DNA from: Gnetum montanum
Lineage: Eukaryota; Streptophyta; Gnetopsida; Gnetales; Gnetaceae
Direction of reading: 5' to 3'
Assembly: GCA_015680685.1 (NCBI GenBank)
Contig: MNCI01004501.1
Coordinates: 1,218,428 to 1,282,427 of the forward strand
DNA length: 64,000 nucleotides
Under the pieces are notes generated by a model that searched no databases, was not told the DNA's origin, and was given only the letters and a program-made list of their open reading frames with translations. A program made the translations under genes and the position numbers. Numbering within the stretch: position 1 is the first letter of the stretch; the number at the start of each line of letters is the position of its first letter. Shown here piece by piece: positions 33,837-45,779 of the stretch.

Positions 33837-36610
33837 ATGGCCTCATACCAAGAGGTTATCTGCATCTACAATCCTAAGGATCTAGCTATAGTTAAGCATA
33901 GATAGTCCCTTAGGTGGATGGGGCTAGAACTAGCTTACACAAATATAAATGAGGAATATTACAGCTTTATCTATGCAAAAATTTGAGCTAGTTTGATTAT
34001 CCCTTGTAGAGAGTTGAAATTAAAATGTTAGTTTGAGATAATCAACAAGAATGGAAAGGAGCATATTCCCTCACCTTATAGCCAAATCAAACTAATTGAT
34101 TTCCATATGCGTATGCTAGCACAACTAGTAGAACTAGAGAAGGTGAGTGAGGAGATTAGCTTAGACAAAAATGAATAGGAATAGGATGAGTTTAAGATAG
34201 AGTATGAACCAGATCCTTTTATAGGAAATCTCTTACAACAGTCAACTCCAAAGGAAACCGTCCCTAACTCCACACCTTTTGTATCCTCTATGGATTATAT
34301 TTCCCAATCTACCCCTTTATATCCTACCATGTTTGGACAAATACCAATTACAGCATACCAATCTCAGTCAACATCCCACTTCACCTTCCTATTTTCATCA
34401 ATACTATTTACAACCCAACCTCGTTCTATGCAACCATCATCCATGGTATCTACCACACCTCATACTTTCATCATACGTGTGGATCCCTCTTTGAGATCCC
34501 AAGCCTCACAAGCTTCTCACATTTCCTTTTCTCCCTTTACTCCACATCTTCCAACTCAACCATCTTTCTCCCTATTTAATCCACTTGTGACATTGATCAC
34601 ATGACCTTCCCCATCTATTCCAATGTCAACCGCATAGCCTTAAGTTATTTAACCTCCTTCACAACCATCAATGTAAACACCATAGCCTACAAGAGTACCT
34701 CAAGGTTTGGATCAAGCCTTCTAAATGATCCAATACCTTATTGAATAACTATGGAAGCTAAAAGCTAGCATAACACAAATAGTAAAGGTTATGAACTTCT
34801 AGCAAGATGATTCCATTAGTGCTACTGCTCCTCAAATAACATTACTTGTGAGAATGCCTATACCAAACTTCACCAAATACAATGATGAAGGGGATCCTAA
34901 TGCACATATGGTCATCTTCTAGTCTAAGTGCCTCTTGTTGCAAGCATGGCCTCATATAATTCTACAAATTTTCCTTATGTCCCTTAAGGGAAAAGCTTTA
35001 TATTAGTGTCAAAACTTTCGTATCTATTCTCTTGAGGACTTGATTAACCAATTTGTCAACCACTTCAAATACAACTTGAAGCTAGATACAACATTGGATT
35101 AACTCATGAAGGTGAGGTAGGGACCACTTGAACTAGCCCAAAGGTTCATTCAAAGATGGAATTCAACACTTAATGAGATTCTAGAACTAATCTCTAAAAT
35201 TCATCTTTTGGCTATATTCAAGGGAGCAGTAAATAACTTCATCAAGCAAAAGCTCTACTACTTAGATCCTGATCACTGAGCTAAGCATTTTTTCATACTA
35301 AGAACATCAAGGAAGTAGCTAAGGCTAGTAATGATCCAAACTATATGGTCTATAAAAACCAACACATGAGGAGAGATATGAAGAAAACTAAGCTACAACA
35401 AACAATCATCGCTATAGTATCCAAGGATAAAAAATAAGCAGAAAGAAGAAAGTCTTCACCATGCAACACTTATTTTGACTCATCTCAATCATCTATCTCT
35501 TATGCTCCTAATCCACCAAGACTAACCTTTGGATTGAATGATAGATTAAAGTACACTAGGTTGTCACTGAATCTCTCTAAGCTTTTAGAATAGTTTCTTA
35601 AAGATAATTGTACATAACATAAGCAACTATCTGAGAAAGCTTGTAAGAGGGTACAACCATCTTTGTGACATAGCTGGAGAGCCAAATATAGTAACCAAAG
35701 GTGATCTAAGACTACCAAAGTACTTTATACTAGATAGGTTTTACCATTATCATCAAATAGCTGGTTACAATACTAATTTTTTCCTAGAATTAAAGGATGG
35801 CCTCTAGAAGATGATTGATCATGGAGAGCTAGTGTTGAACAAGCCCAACTCTCCAAACACCAGTAAAAACTCTTACATCGTAGCCTCGTTCATAGTAACC
35901 AAATGGTCTGACCCTTACAAACAACCATTTATTATCAAGGTACCACCTCAACCTTAGAACATAAATTCTAAAATCCATTTTTTCATTAGGGTACCACCAT
36001 CTCTAGCTCCTAAAAAGTCATTTTCCATATGTGTCCCAGCTTTAGTGGCATCAACATCACAACCTAAAACATTGCCAATCCTTCTAAGGCTAAGGAATCA
36101 TTTATTATATGGGTCTCTCTACCTTCAACAAGAAAACCTATGATAAACTGTGATGAAAGCTTAGCTATAGTGGCAAATAACCCAATGGTTTGCAAGAAAT
36201 CATCATAGTAAAGAAGATGAAAAAAACATGTCACCAAACCAATAATTAAGCCTACTAAAGGTAGCCAACAACAAAAGACTTGAAAACAAGTTAACCCACC
36301 AAGATTAGCTACACCCATGGACAAGGGGCCCAAGAAATATACACCAAGACATAAGCCAAATACTCTAGGAAGGATGGAGGAAATTAAGACCACCAAAGCT
36401 AAAAGATCACACACCAAGGAAAAGAATTTTCTTGTAACAATGAAACAAGTCAGATGGTCTCTGAAACAAAAGAACATGTCATTAAACTTATACAACTTAG
36501 TCATGACTTCTCCTACTCATAGAGATGCACTAGCTCATGTGTTGACTTTTATCACTATGAGTGAAGACATGCCTACCAATAAGGAGTCTATCCCCTCTAT
36601 CATTGAGTAA
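33837..36610 (+). pseudogene. gag of family 2 copy A2
   Basis: The ATG at 33837 opens MASYQEVICIYNP. After a Pro/Ser/Tyr/Gln-rich region (34280-34680) comes a retrotransposon gag core (about 34850-35330), with PIPNFTKYNDEGDPNAHM, YSLEDLINQFVNHFKYN and LAQRFIQRWNST. The motif Y-x-Y-H-x3-G-Y-N-x-N-F-F-x2-LKD near 35740-35800 is the decayed zinc-finger region where copy B inserted in A1; here the site is empty. A Lys/Thr-rich part follows to SPTHRDALAHVL (36505-36545). Frame shifts and TAG stops are scattered. A 146-codon antisense ORF (36504 to 36064) is open, as in A1. Confidence 0.75.
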
Positions 36611-36640
36611 GCTTCACTTAGAGAAAATGGGCATCAACCC

Positions 36641-37395
36641 ATGCTCAACGTTTGTGATAGTGAGGTAAATATCAACTCTCAAAATGAAGAAGTTCTACCT
36701 ACTCCTCACCTCATTACCATAAGTGTTGATAGGTATAAGATTCATCATATTCATGTGGATAACAGGGTGGCAACCAACATGATACCAGACACTATTGTTA
36801 AGAAACTAGGCTTAACCAAGAACATTAAAAAAAACCTCTGCATCAACACTTAAATCATTCAATGGATCACGAGTGGAAATTTGAGGTCCTATCTCCTTGG
36901 ATTTCATAGCTAAACAAAAATTCCCTACATCCATCAACTTTCTAGTAGTTGAAGAGACACCTAGTTTCAATTTGATTCTAGGAAGGCCATGGTTAGTGAA
37001 GCTTTGGATAGTCCCATCTCATATACATTAGGATATCCACTTACTATATGAAGGTGGAGAAATTGTGATTCATGGGAACAACTCATGTTCACCATCTATC
37101 AACAACATCAACATTGACTAAGGTTTAGAGGTGGAGTTTTAAGAGGAAACTCCTAATACTCAAAATAGGGCCAACAACAACAATAACTACAATGTTAGCA
37201 ACACCAACTCTACATCTTACCATGCTAAACAAGAGAGATGTTAAGCATAGGATCATACAAAGAAGGTTTCTTGATCTAGCGTTCATCCCTTCTTTTATTA
37301 ATGATAATTTATTTACATTTTTAGCCTTTTATCATGTTTCCATGCTCATTTTATTTTTTTATTCTCTTTCAAGAATATCTCACACTTACTAGAAC
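36641..37395 (+). pseudogene. Protease-like domain of family 2 copy A2
   Basis: HHIHVDNRVATNMIPDTIVKKLGL (given as HHIHVDNRVATN, then VKKLGL) matches the plant retropepsin-like pattern VDxGSxxNxxP..LGL, but G-S reads R-V, so the active site is changed. FLVVEETPSFNLILGRPWL (about 36940-36995) is the conserved C-terminal part and is intact. It ends with a hydrophobic tail (37270-37395) shared with A1. No polymerase follows. Confidence 0.72.
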
Positions 37396-37402
37396 AATAC
37401 AA

Positions 37403-37515
37403 TGACTAGCCAAGGCCTAAAACTGGCAAGATATAGTCCACTAAGGCCTAAAACTAGCGACATGATGGCCTGCCAAGGCCTAAAACTGGTGGCTTTCCAA
37501 GGCCTAAAAGTCATA
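37403..37515 (+). repeat. About 32-bp minisatellite (GGCCTAAAACTGG) in A2
   Basis: Four imperfect units of about 22-33 bp with the core AAGGCCTAAAACTGG, in the same place as in A1 (13211-13305). Confidence 0.65.
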
Positions 37516-38007
37516 AATTTATGGCCTTCATTCCTTTTATCTTCCTCATATTTACATTATGACCTGTTACACATTATTTTACACTTTTGCATTTCATCGT
37601 CAAACTTTTCTTTGTAGCCTTAGTATGTTATCTAGTAGCCTTTTGTGCAAGAAAAATATAATATAATACAAATCTAAAAATTTAAACTTATAACTAAGAA
37701 TGTCTATAGCAATAGCCATGATCACATTGTATGAAAATAGAAAAAATGTTAAACATCCCAAAGCCATAGTTGCACTATGCAACATACAACAAAAAAAAAA
37801 TAATATACAGTCCCTAAGGCTATGATAGCCAAATACAACAACAATGATGAAATTAAAGTAGTGAAATATAACAAATTCAATAAGAGTGAAAGGGTGATCA
37901 ATGTCATCAAGACTATCACCAACATCATCACATTAAATTTCAAAGGCCTATAAACAAAACATTAAAACTATTAGAACATGAAAATACATTAATGAAAAAA
38001 ATACGGG
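37516..38007. other. AT-rich spacer before aminotransferase fragment
   Basis: No coding or repeat structure is recognised. I could not match it to A1, so its left part may belong to the insertion that brought in the aminotransferase fragment. A poly-A-like run (37789-37800) is present. Confidence 0.4.
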
Positions 38008-38496
38008 TTGGAGCTAATAGCTTCACTCTACATTGAGAATGATACTTCGTGCTTCACAAATGAAGTTTATGATAAACTCACATTTGGTGCAAAATACATT
38101 TCTCTGGCTAGTCTTCCTAGAACATATGATAAAATGGTTACTTTAAATTCATTAGGAAAGGTATTCTCTTTAACAGGATGGAAAATTGGTTGGTCCATTG
38201 CCCCAACTCATTTGACATTGGAAGTTACCCAAGCTCATTCATTCGTAACATTTGTAACATCAACTCCTATGCAATGAGAAGATTTGATATTACAAGCACT
38301 AGATTCTTATTATAAAGAGCTTATGAGAGACTGCAAAGTCAAAAAACATATATTGGTAGAAGGTCTTAAGGCTATTAGATTTATTGTTCATAATACACCA
38401 TGCATATACTTTATCATTGTTGACCATACCACATTTAGGTTTGAAAATGATGTTACATTTTATGAGCATCTAGTTTTGCCTTTCTTTGCCCTATAA
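38008..38496 (+). pseudogene. Intronless fragment of a class I/II aminotransferase (kynurenine-aminotransferase-like)
   Basis: About 160 codons resemble the central and C-terminal part of plant PLP-dependent aminotransferases of the KAT/YbdL type. Markers are EVYDKLTFG (the PLP-phosphate/Tyr region, with Asp to Asn before Glu), NSLGKVFSLTGWKIGWS with the Schiff-base Lys, TFVTSTPMQ, DSYYKELMRD-x-KVKKHILVEGL and YFIIVDHT. One TGA (38275-38277) replaces what should be Trp; the frame is otherwise open. There is no Met start, and both ends are cut. Lack of introns over this span suggests a reverse-transcribed copy. It lies in the non-coding tail of A2. Confidence 0.8.
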
Positions 38497-39755
38497 TGAC
38501 CCTAACTTGACTTTTTTAGCCTTGGTTTACTTTGTTCTGACTTTATTTAGCCTTAGTTTTCTCTATTATTATAATGTTTTGTATTATTTTTAACATTGTT
38601 TAATGATTTTACCATACACATGCCACTTGATGTGCTTATGTTAACATGTAGGGTTGAGCTAGGAGGATGTGGAACCAAATTCAACTAGTCTTAAAGCCTA
38701 AATATATCCTTCTTGTAACATTGTTCAACCAAGTTGACCTTCAATGCATAAACTAATTGCCTAAAAGCCTTTAAACCATGTAGCCTTAACACCCTAGAAT
38801 GGCTTGACTACCCTTAACCTTGAAACCTGGAACATCACATAGGATTTCTTAATCGAATCCCATGATTGTGAGGAGAAAACTCTGAAACCATGTTTCTTGT
38901 TGGAACCTCAATTTACCCAAGAAATCATCAATTCCCTACATGGTAACATGAAAGCCTTTGCATGACCCTCATTACATCTAATGTTAACATGTTTACTCTT
39001 ATAGTTTTTTAACAAATGATCAACACCAATAATCCTTATAGCAAGCGAACCTGCATAACCTCATAATCCATTTCGGCATAACAAATGTACTACAAAATTT
39101 GTGTAAAATGTGTGTGAAACAAAGCACAAATTCCTCATGTTCCACTAATTATAACTAATGATGGCTTATATCTACTAACTGCCACATGTCTTCTTATCCT
39201 CCTGGAGTTGTGCTTGTAGGATGAAGCTTGAAGTCATCATAAATGTGTGACTCATTGTAGCAGCAAGTTACCATGCAATCTCAATGCATGAGATTTGACT
39301 ACCTTGTCCCACTATGCTAAGAGTGCTTGCCTCACATAACTTTTGTTACTCCTCTTCAGCCATATCCCCATGACCGAATTGCAACCTCCCTTACCCTAAG
39401 GACAACGAAGACCTATGTTTGACATTCATGCATCGTGGCCATGTGACATCTCCTTCAACATGCTCTAATATCAAGTTTGGAATGTAACACATCTAATTTT
39501 ATGAGAAAACAAAGAAAAATTTGGCCTTGGCAATGAAACCCAATGAATATTTCACCTCATAAAAAATGGAAAAAAATTAAGAATCAAATTGCCAAGAAAT
39601 CCAAGAGGCCAATGAAGCCTAAAACTAAAATCAATGGCTCCAAACAAATAAAGGGAAGAGCCTAATGATCAAGCAAGCCCAAGAATGAAGTGCTAGTTCC
39701 TCTAACGCATTATTAGGTAACTAGTAGTTCAAACACAAAGCATGAAGACCACTTT
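38497..39755 (+). mobile_element. A2 3' non-coding tail, left part
   Basis: It aligns with 17900-19240 of A1, including CTTGATGTGCTTATGTT, GAGCTAGGAGGATG and CCTATGTTTGACATTCA. No coding. It ends at ACTTT (39751-39755), the left target flank of copy E, and resumes at 52868. Confidence 0.65.
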
Positions 39756-40662
39756 TGATGAGTGGAAAATACCCCTATGCTCAACCATATGAATCACTAA
39801 GCATTCACACACAATTTGGTCAAATTCCGTGGACTCCATGTCTTTCGGTACACTAGTCTCTAGGAAGTAAACTTGTCCTAACAGTCATTTGTTGTCTTTC
39901 CAATTACACTTGTGATATGCAAAGGTATGACTAAGTGTAATTAAGGCATATGATTTTTATTATTCTTATTTTTTATATTTTAAGTGATTGAAATAAAGGA
40001 TGAAAGGAATGAAGTAAATTAATTTCTAATTTATTCTACCTAACTAACCAATGTCTAACTAATCCTAACATAAGCATCTGGTGCCACTTGCCAGACACAT
40101 TTTGAATACATATAACACTACTGGGTTACCAAACATTAAGCATTACTAGGATTACCAAGCACCATCCACATGCTCAAATTGGTCGTACTTATGTCCTTCA
40201 TTAATCACTACTTAATCTAGCTTAATTTATCTTAATTTAGCCTAATTAATTATTCAATTACTTAAAGCATTAAAGGAAATTTCATAGGATTTTAAATGCA
40301 TAAATAAATAATTAATCTATTTCCATGTGATGCAATATTTATCAAAAATCTTGTCTTTATTGTTGCACACAATATTGGGCTTAGGTATAGCAATGCTCGA
40401 ATAAATATCCATACACTCTTGACTCCTAATACGGGCACCTAGAAAAATATTCTAACTTCCAAATTACAAAATTGTAAGAGCTCCACTATAGCCATGACAA
40501 GACTATGCCATAATCATAGCTAATCAGCATGTATTTATAGGTAAAAATAGACACTACATCGATGGGGCCATGTCAATGCATCAAATCATGCATTAATGGG
40601 GCCTAGTCTACAAGGCCTAATTGATGAGGCCTAGTAAATGTAGTCAATCCACAATTCATCAT
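39756..40662 (-). repeat. 3' LTR of E
   Basis: 907 bp on the minus strand. The inner boundary is marked by the minus-strand purine tract CATGAGGGTA next to TGATGAATTG, as in B. A TATA box (TATAAATA complement) lies near 40530-40540. The U3 has repeated GATGGGGCC/AATGGGGCCTAG words. Confidence 0.9.
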
Positions 40663-40890
40663 ACCCTCATGATTGAATGAAAACTTGTACTTGAGTTCTT
40701 TACAAATTTGGGAAGGTATGGGATTATTAACTAACGACAAACATACTACAAACACAAACACACACAAACAAACACTAAGTGCCCAAGTGTATGGATCTAC
40801 AATCATTACAAAATTACTATGAAATTGAATACTAGAATAAAATTTGACAAACACATTCTCCTCTAATGCCTTGAAGATGATGGAAGAAAA

Positions 40891-43740
40891 TTAAAAAGTG
40901 CCAGGTGGTGGAGCCTCCTGAGGTTTTGAGGGACCTTCTCCTACTTTAGGAGCATGTGATGGTTAAGGTTGTTGTGGCTGTCCTACTACTGTTGCAACTT
41001 CCAATGAAAGATGAAAAGCATCTAACAATGCTTTCATCTTATCCTCCTTTTTCCTAGAATCATGCATAGTCCATGAATATTTGTCAGTGTGGGCCAAAAC
41101 AGGCACATCCAAGGAACAAGGCATTGTTGGGAACAACTCCTTGACATTGATAAACCATGTAGCAAATTGTTTGCATTCAATGTTAAACACTGTGATTGCA
41201 TTCTATAGTTCCTAGTAGGCATTCATTATTTTGGTCAAGTTCTCAATAGTTGATCTTTAATTAGTGAATCTTGGCCTAAGAACTTTGATTTTAGCATTTA
41301 CAATCTCAAGATTTTGCTTGGTCTCCTTGTGGTGCTTCAACTTTGCCTTGTACAGCAAGTACAAGCTAGCCACCTATTTTTCTAACTCTAACCATGGTAG
41401 TATGGAAATCAACATTGCCAAGTTTGCATATCTAATATTGGAAAGCTCCATGTATTCAATCATCTCTTCTATTTGCAACTCCTTCATGTGGATCTCCACT
41501 TTGTTATAGGCATGTATCCCATCAATGATAGGTTGCCATACCTCTTTTCCTTGCTGGAGTTGCTGGAGGATCTCATTAACTTTTTCTTTAACCATCTAGA
41601 TGTATTTTTCATTAACTTCCTTCTATAGGTCAACCTAATCTTTGTAGTATTTCTTGACTCTCTCAAGTTTAAGAGACTCATTTTTCGAGGCAATAATCTC
41701 AATCACAAATTTTTAGCGTAAGGCACGAACTTCCTCCATAGAGAGATTTCTAGACTATGTTTCCAATATCCTAAGCTCAATGTTCACCCTAGCTAGTTGC
41801 TCCTACTATTAATGGATGAATTTTTACATTGTTATTTTTTCACATCAACATTCCACAGGTGATGATTTTCTACAGTTAACATCTCATTCTCTTGGTACAT
41901 ATGGACCAAGTTCTTTTGAATTGAATATGTTAACACCTTGGCCATGGACTAGTCAAAGACAACCATCACAATCCTGACCTCAACCTATTTGATTCTATCC
42001 TAAAGCTATTGAAAAGATTTATCTCTTGTTAGTGCAGAATTGAGGAGTGCAGGATTAGCAAGATGGGCTCTTAAATCAAAAGACTTCATAGTCAAATGTT
42101 GGTTTTGTGCTTGAGCTATTTCGAGTTTCCCTTCTAAAATGATGCACTTGCCCTTTACTTCAAGAAGCTTCAACTAGGTTGCAATTATATTATCCAGAAA
42201 ATCAAAGATATCTAGAATAGGTTGTCCAATTCCCACTAGTTGATCTAGAAACTCTTCATGCTAGGCTTTACTTAGTCTTATGCTAATAATTCTTGCAAAT
42301 GTCTACACATATCTGAGTGCAAAAATTTCTAGTAAAGGAACTATAAGTACATTTCATACTTTTGTGATCTAATCAACAACCACTTCTATTGCAATCTCCT
42401 ACCCTTTGTGCTACATCACCAATACAGTTGCCCCTTCACCCTCCTCCAAGTGCACTGAAAAGGTAGCAACATTCCCAAAAATTTCTAGGAATTTTTATTA
42501 TTATGAGAGATACATTGTTACCTCTCACGTACTAGGATTCAACCTTCTTGGAAGCTGCATTCTTTGAGTTAAAAATATTGGGCCACCCTCCTCCATTTGA
42601 CTAATTTTTCAAGCCACTTTGTTGAGGTGACTCATTGCAGGATAATACATAGATGGATCCCCATCACTTGTTCATTCTTGCTACTCCTACTCACACAAGA
42701 GCCACTCTTAGATTTTATGCAATGGCTACATCAGCCTCTAACATTGTTTCATGAGTGGGTAATGGAGGTGGAAACTACTGCTCCTCTTCTTTTGATATGG
42801 CAAGGATCTTATCCTTTAACATTTCAGACAAGGAGGTTATGGAACTATGCTTGATCGTATCATTAGCATAGCAAACTATCCCTACTATTTTATAGAGTTT
42901 TCTAATAAGGCATGGAAATGCTAGGGTTTTCCTTCCACATTTGTTCTCCTTAAGGTACTTCTCTATCTCTAGATAGATTAGCTATGTAAGGTTAATAGGG
43001 AATCTCTTGCTTAGATAGGCATAGGCATGGGTAGAGAAGGTTATCATCTTGTTAGGCCTCACCATTAAATTAAGGTGATAGGTTGCTATCTTGAAGTATA
43101 TACACTCCATCAGTGTGATCATCCCAAAATCCTTATGGTCAATCCCATAACATTGCTGGGTCCACTTCCTTTTCTCCTTAGGGTCTTCTTGCATTAAGAT
43201 TTTTTCCAAATGGGTGCCAAAATCAGGTAGGCCAAGAGCCTACATAATCGCCTCTGTCGAGTAAGACACCTGAATGTCCTTGATTCTCAAAGTGGCTCCT
43301 ACCTTTTTGTCATTTTAGAAGAGATATGTCTCTTCCATGTACCACTCTCCACTAGTAGTGATGATCAGCCACATGGGAGAGCTTTGCAATTGTATCTTAA
43401 CTTCTGGTAGAGTATGTTCTAAGAATTTTCGAAACCTTAGTTCTTGGAGAACTAAGCATTGGACATCATGAGGCTTGATTATATCTAGGCAGACTTGTAT
43501 CAATGTGACCTCAAGTCTTGGTACAGGCCCTAGTGCCTCTCCTCCTTGGGATTGTTTAGTCACAACCTCTTCCTTGGGGATCTACCAAAAAAATTCCATT
43601 TTGGATTTCTCCTAAAGAGGGCTTGTTGTGTGAGCTTTTGCTACCTACTCCTAGGCTTGTTCTTCCTAGCCCCTTCTAGTTTTGGGTTGTTTGCCCTTTG
43701 GTTTTGATGGTCCTCCTTCGTGTGATTGTTGTCTATAACC
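40891..43740 (-). pseudogene. Extra 3' ORF of E
   Basis: Homologous to the D ORF at 26757, in the same position and orientation relative to pol. The N-terminal globular part (about 43560-42980) has LEVTLIQVCLD, GEWYMEETYLF, WTQQCYGIDHKDFG and KIATYHLNLMVRPNK. The coiled-coil part has EILQQLQQGKEVWQPIIDGI and EMIEYMELSNIRYANLAML. Unlike D, the C-terminus is visible: LSLEVATVVGQPQQP, then a Pro-rich tail ending in TAA at 40893-40891. No membrane segment or signal peptide is seen, so an envelope role is not supported. Many stops. The start codon is not clear. Confidence 0.75.
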
Positions 43741-43749
43741 ACAACGTAA

Positions 43750-45600
43750 CCAAGTATTAGCACTTAATGTGTAAACTTTGAAACATTGGGTATACCATAT
43801 ATCTTAGGGTAGTTACACTTGGCTAAGTTGTGATCATGACCTAGTTGATAATTTTAATATTATTTTATTATTATTTTAATATTAATAAATAATTATAGGT
43901 TTACCAAAGTTGTTTGGAAGGATTAAACTATCAAAAAATGATGGTTTAATATTATTTTATTCATTAACACTTTAGGGAAGTTAGAAAAATTTTGAAAAAT
44001 TTTTGTCAGAAACCTTAAGGTTTGTGGCCTCCATGACTAAAAGCTTACCTCTGGTAGCTATAGGATTGAAGAATAGAGTGATTTGAACAAATGGTATGAA
44101 AGTTATGGGCTCTGGAAGGTTTTAGCCTCTGGAAAACTACAAAAAATTCTCTCTTATTTTGAATAAAATGATAAAAAATTTTAAAGTATTGGACAGTATT
44201 TATAGAAGTTTTAGGTTATGTCAATGAGGCCTAGTAGATGTAGCTGTTGACCACTGTTGACTTTGTAAAATTTTAAAAAATATAAGAATTTTTTTAATAA
44301 AAGTGATGTCAAATAGAAGCCCAAAAATCCAAGAACCTAATGAAATTATTAGAAGAGGGTTTTGACATTCGAAAAACTGAGGAATGAGTAGAGAATGAGA
44401 TTTGATGAAGAAGAATGTCTTAAGGAGCACATAGTTGGATGCACAATGGGACATATGAAAGATTTTGATTATGGCAATGTATGGTAAGGAACTTAACTAA
44501 TCAAACCATGAGAGATGCAAGTGGGTCCTCCCCATAGTAGCACATTCCCTTTTTGCCCTTGCATATCCTCAACTAAAGAGTTTGTGGGCCCCATAGTTGA
44601 TTAATGGTTATAAAAAGTGAAGGACGAAACCTAAAGAATCTACCTAGGAATTTCAACACATCAAATTGAGACATGAAACAAAAACATGAAAGCTAGTAGT
44701 GAGGTGAGTTATGAAGAGTACGAATGAGTGAGATAGAGAATGGAATGGATGTTCCAATCATGGTCACATGAAGTCCCTTATGAGTTTTGTGGTTAAATAA
44801 TCTGATAAAGTCCAACCTTAGTCTAGACCAAAACCAACCACTTTCAGTGAGTTTTCATTGCCAATCTAGGACTAGTCCATCCCCTTGAGACACAAGAATG
44901 CTTCCACGGATAATCATAATTCCTTATTTGAGAAGAAAAGAGAAGTAAGAAGTGAGAAAGGGTCTTAGTTAGAGGGGACCTTCAAGAATGGGTGACATAT
45001 CTTTCTAGTTCCATAACTAGTGCTTGTAGCCATTTATTTTGTCTAAGGGATGTGCTTTGAATTCCCATCATGGTTTTTTTTTTTTTTAGAATTTTTTGAT
45101 GGGAACCATACCATGCAAAGACTTATTCAACTTCCTATTATTGGTCGATAGGGAATAGTAAGAAATCCACGAAAACACACATGCACTCAAGCAAATAGAG
45201 AGGTACAAAGAGTATTGAATCCCCTTGAAGTCACACCCTTTTCAAACCTTTGGATCCTTTCCAAGCTTGGAAACCACCAAGGTCACAATAACATTAAAGT
45301 TTTATTAATGAAGAAGGAACCTCATATTCCCAAAATAAGGAACACCATAGAGTTTGTGGATGGGTGGATGATGTGGGCTCACTACCTATTTCATGAAAAT
45401 AAAAAAACCCATCCTAGTTATCAGTTATCAAAATTCAAAAATAGAAACCAAACCTTAGCAATAAGAAACATTAAGTACAAACTACCATTAGCAAATAGCA
45501 ATAGTACCACTGTGTCCTATTGGCAATAAAGTACTTTTTATTAGAAGATAAGAAAAATTCACACCAAAATAAGGAAAAATATAAAAGAAATTGTAAAATA
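43750..45600 (-). other. Non-coding region of E between integrase and extra ORF
   Basis: It holds, in minus-strand order, one hairpin unit (45050-45114), a 26-bp block absent from B and Z (around 44985-45010), the conserved tract CTATGGGGAGGACCCAC (44538-44522) and a promoter-like block with TATAAATA (44204-44197). No credible ORF. Confidence 0.65.
45050..45114 (-). other. A-rich-loop hairpin of E
   Basis: On the minus strand TTCCCATCA (45106-45098) can pair over nine bases with TGATGGGAA (45070-45062), enclosing an A-rich loop, and is followed by TTCAAAGCACATCC. The longest stem of the set. Relative to the B unit, one C-G pair replaces a T-A pair. Confidence 0.7.
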
Positions 45601-45779
45601 TTCAAGAAAGATAAAATGTACTAATGATGTTGTAAAACAAAAATTTAGAAAAATAACAAAGTGTAAAATAAAAAATGTGATAAACAAAAAGATGAAAAAC
45701 TGAGGAGCCACTATAATGGTTAGCATAAATGGATATCTCTCCCATGACTAAGTTGTAAGGAGGAGATCTAAAAAATTGG

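Noticed and set aside
40891-43740. Envelope gene
   Set aside because: The extra ORF has no signal peptide or membrane span that I can see; it looks basic, globular and coiled-coil.
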